A DNA stretch of 64,000 bases from Alcaligenaceae bacterium (GTDB lineage Bacteria; Pseudomonadota; Gammaproteobacteria; Burkholderiales; Burkholderiaceae_B). Location: positions 111,692 to 175,691 of the forward strand of contig JACCEP010000009.1 in the NCBI GenBank assembly GCA_013416395.1, given 5' to 3'. The translations under genes and the position numbers were made by a program. This document shows, piece by piece, positions 63,890 through 64,000 of this stretch. Below the pieces are notes generated by a model. That model was not told where the DNA came from. It did not search any database and saw only the letters and a program-made list of their open reading frames with translations. The number at the start of each line of letters is the position of its first letter. Within the stretch, counting starts at the first letter, position 1.

Positions 63890-64000
63890 TGCTAGACAGT
63901 TTTTAGCCTCATAATACTCAGTGAGGAGATGATTATGAGCACGGCCCGATTTACGGAAGAATTCAAACTCGAAGCGGTAAAGCAAATCACCGAACATCAG
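63890..64000 (+). mobile_element. Left end of an IS3-family insertion sequence (continues beyond window)
   Basis: The element's start is placed at TGCTAGACAG (63890), where homology of the nuclease gene stops and a TG terminus typical of IS3 begins. The left end continues to the orfA ribosome-binding site. The right end, target duplication and orfB lie outside. Confidence 0.75.
63935..64000 (+). CDS. IS3-family transposase OrfA (3' end outside window)
   Basis: Only 22 codons are visible (MSTARFTEEFKLEAVKQITE...), but the phrase RFTEEFK-x-EAVKQ is highly characteristic of the helix-turn-helix OrfA of IS3-family elements. GTGAGGAG at 63921-63928 serves as the ribosome-binding site. OrfA binds the terminal repeats; an OrfAB frameshift product would be the transposase. 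Confidence 0.85.
   Translation, partial: MSTARFTEEFKLEAVKQITEHQ

Overview
The window reads as chromosome of a betaproteobacterium of the order Burkholderiales, most likely the family Alcaligenaceae (Bordetella, Pusillimonas or Advenella relatives). This is inferred from gene content and order: hemL-thiE-thiD-rubredoxin-yqgE-ruvX, accB-accC-prmA-DUF3426, glyA-nrdR-ribD-ribE, and a large Lys/Ala-rich histone H1-like protein. Genes are densely packed, and many starts sit in ATGA, GTGA or TTGA overlaps with the preceding stop. I used these overlaps to set several starts.

Layout. 1-2033: 3' part of an aryl-CoA ligase gene plus a RidA-family gene. 2096-9280: cofactor and housekeeping genes (hemL, thiE, thiD, rubredoxin, yqgE, ruvX, a PlsC-type acyltransferase, apaH, lptG). 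9432-15883: cell-wall, shikimate and RNA-turnover genes on the minus strand (mtgA, aroE, a TonB-like protein, an RNase II-family protein, a YqiA-like hydrolase, mpl). 16192-23669: a Tat-exported thioredoxin-like protein, aroQ, accBC, prmA, a zinc-ribbon/DUF3426 membrane protein, a PfkB kinase and a glycine-zipper lipoprotein. 23769-29745: YggT, the histone H1-like protein and nrdAB with an NrdR-box promoter. 30180-37855: a small lipoprotein, then a GntR/FCD regulator facing a seven-gene operon. That operon has a complete NMT1/TauT-type ABC importer, a lyase of the isocitrate lyase/PEP mutase family and a two-subunit aconitase-family hydratase. 37942-57947: mostly housekeeping (gltX, a Pat-like acetyltransferase, an esterase, yjgA, pmbA, an orphan TRAP binding protein, rplM-rpsI, argC, erpA, anmK, an M23 peptidase, tyrS, a PEBP protein, glyA, nrdR, ribD, ribE).

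58064-64000 is accessory DNA. A tRNA-Ser(GGA) gene is followed directly by a tyrosine integrase reading toward it. Next come a 13-bp inverted repeat, two diverged tandem copies of a ~215-bp element with a 237-bp period, and a YdaS/Cro-like regulator. A Gabija-like defence pair (UvrD-type helicase plus OLD-family ATPase/TOPRIM nuclease) follows. The nuclease gene has lost its 5' part at the left end of an IS3-family insertion sequence, whose orfA begins 66 bases before the window ends.

The observations most worth pursuing are the ABC/lyase/hydratase operon (a candidate route for a substituted malate or maleate), the IS-broken Gabija locus in a tRNA-Ser island, the tandem element with no coding signature, and the NrdR operator architecture at nrdAB with nrdR itself in the same window.
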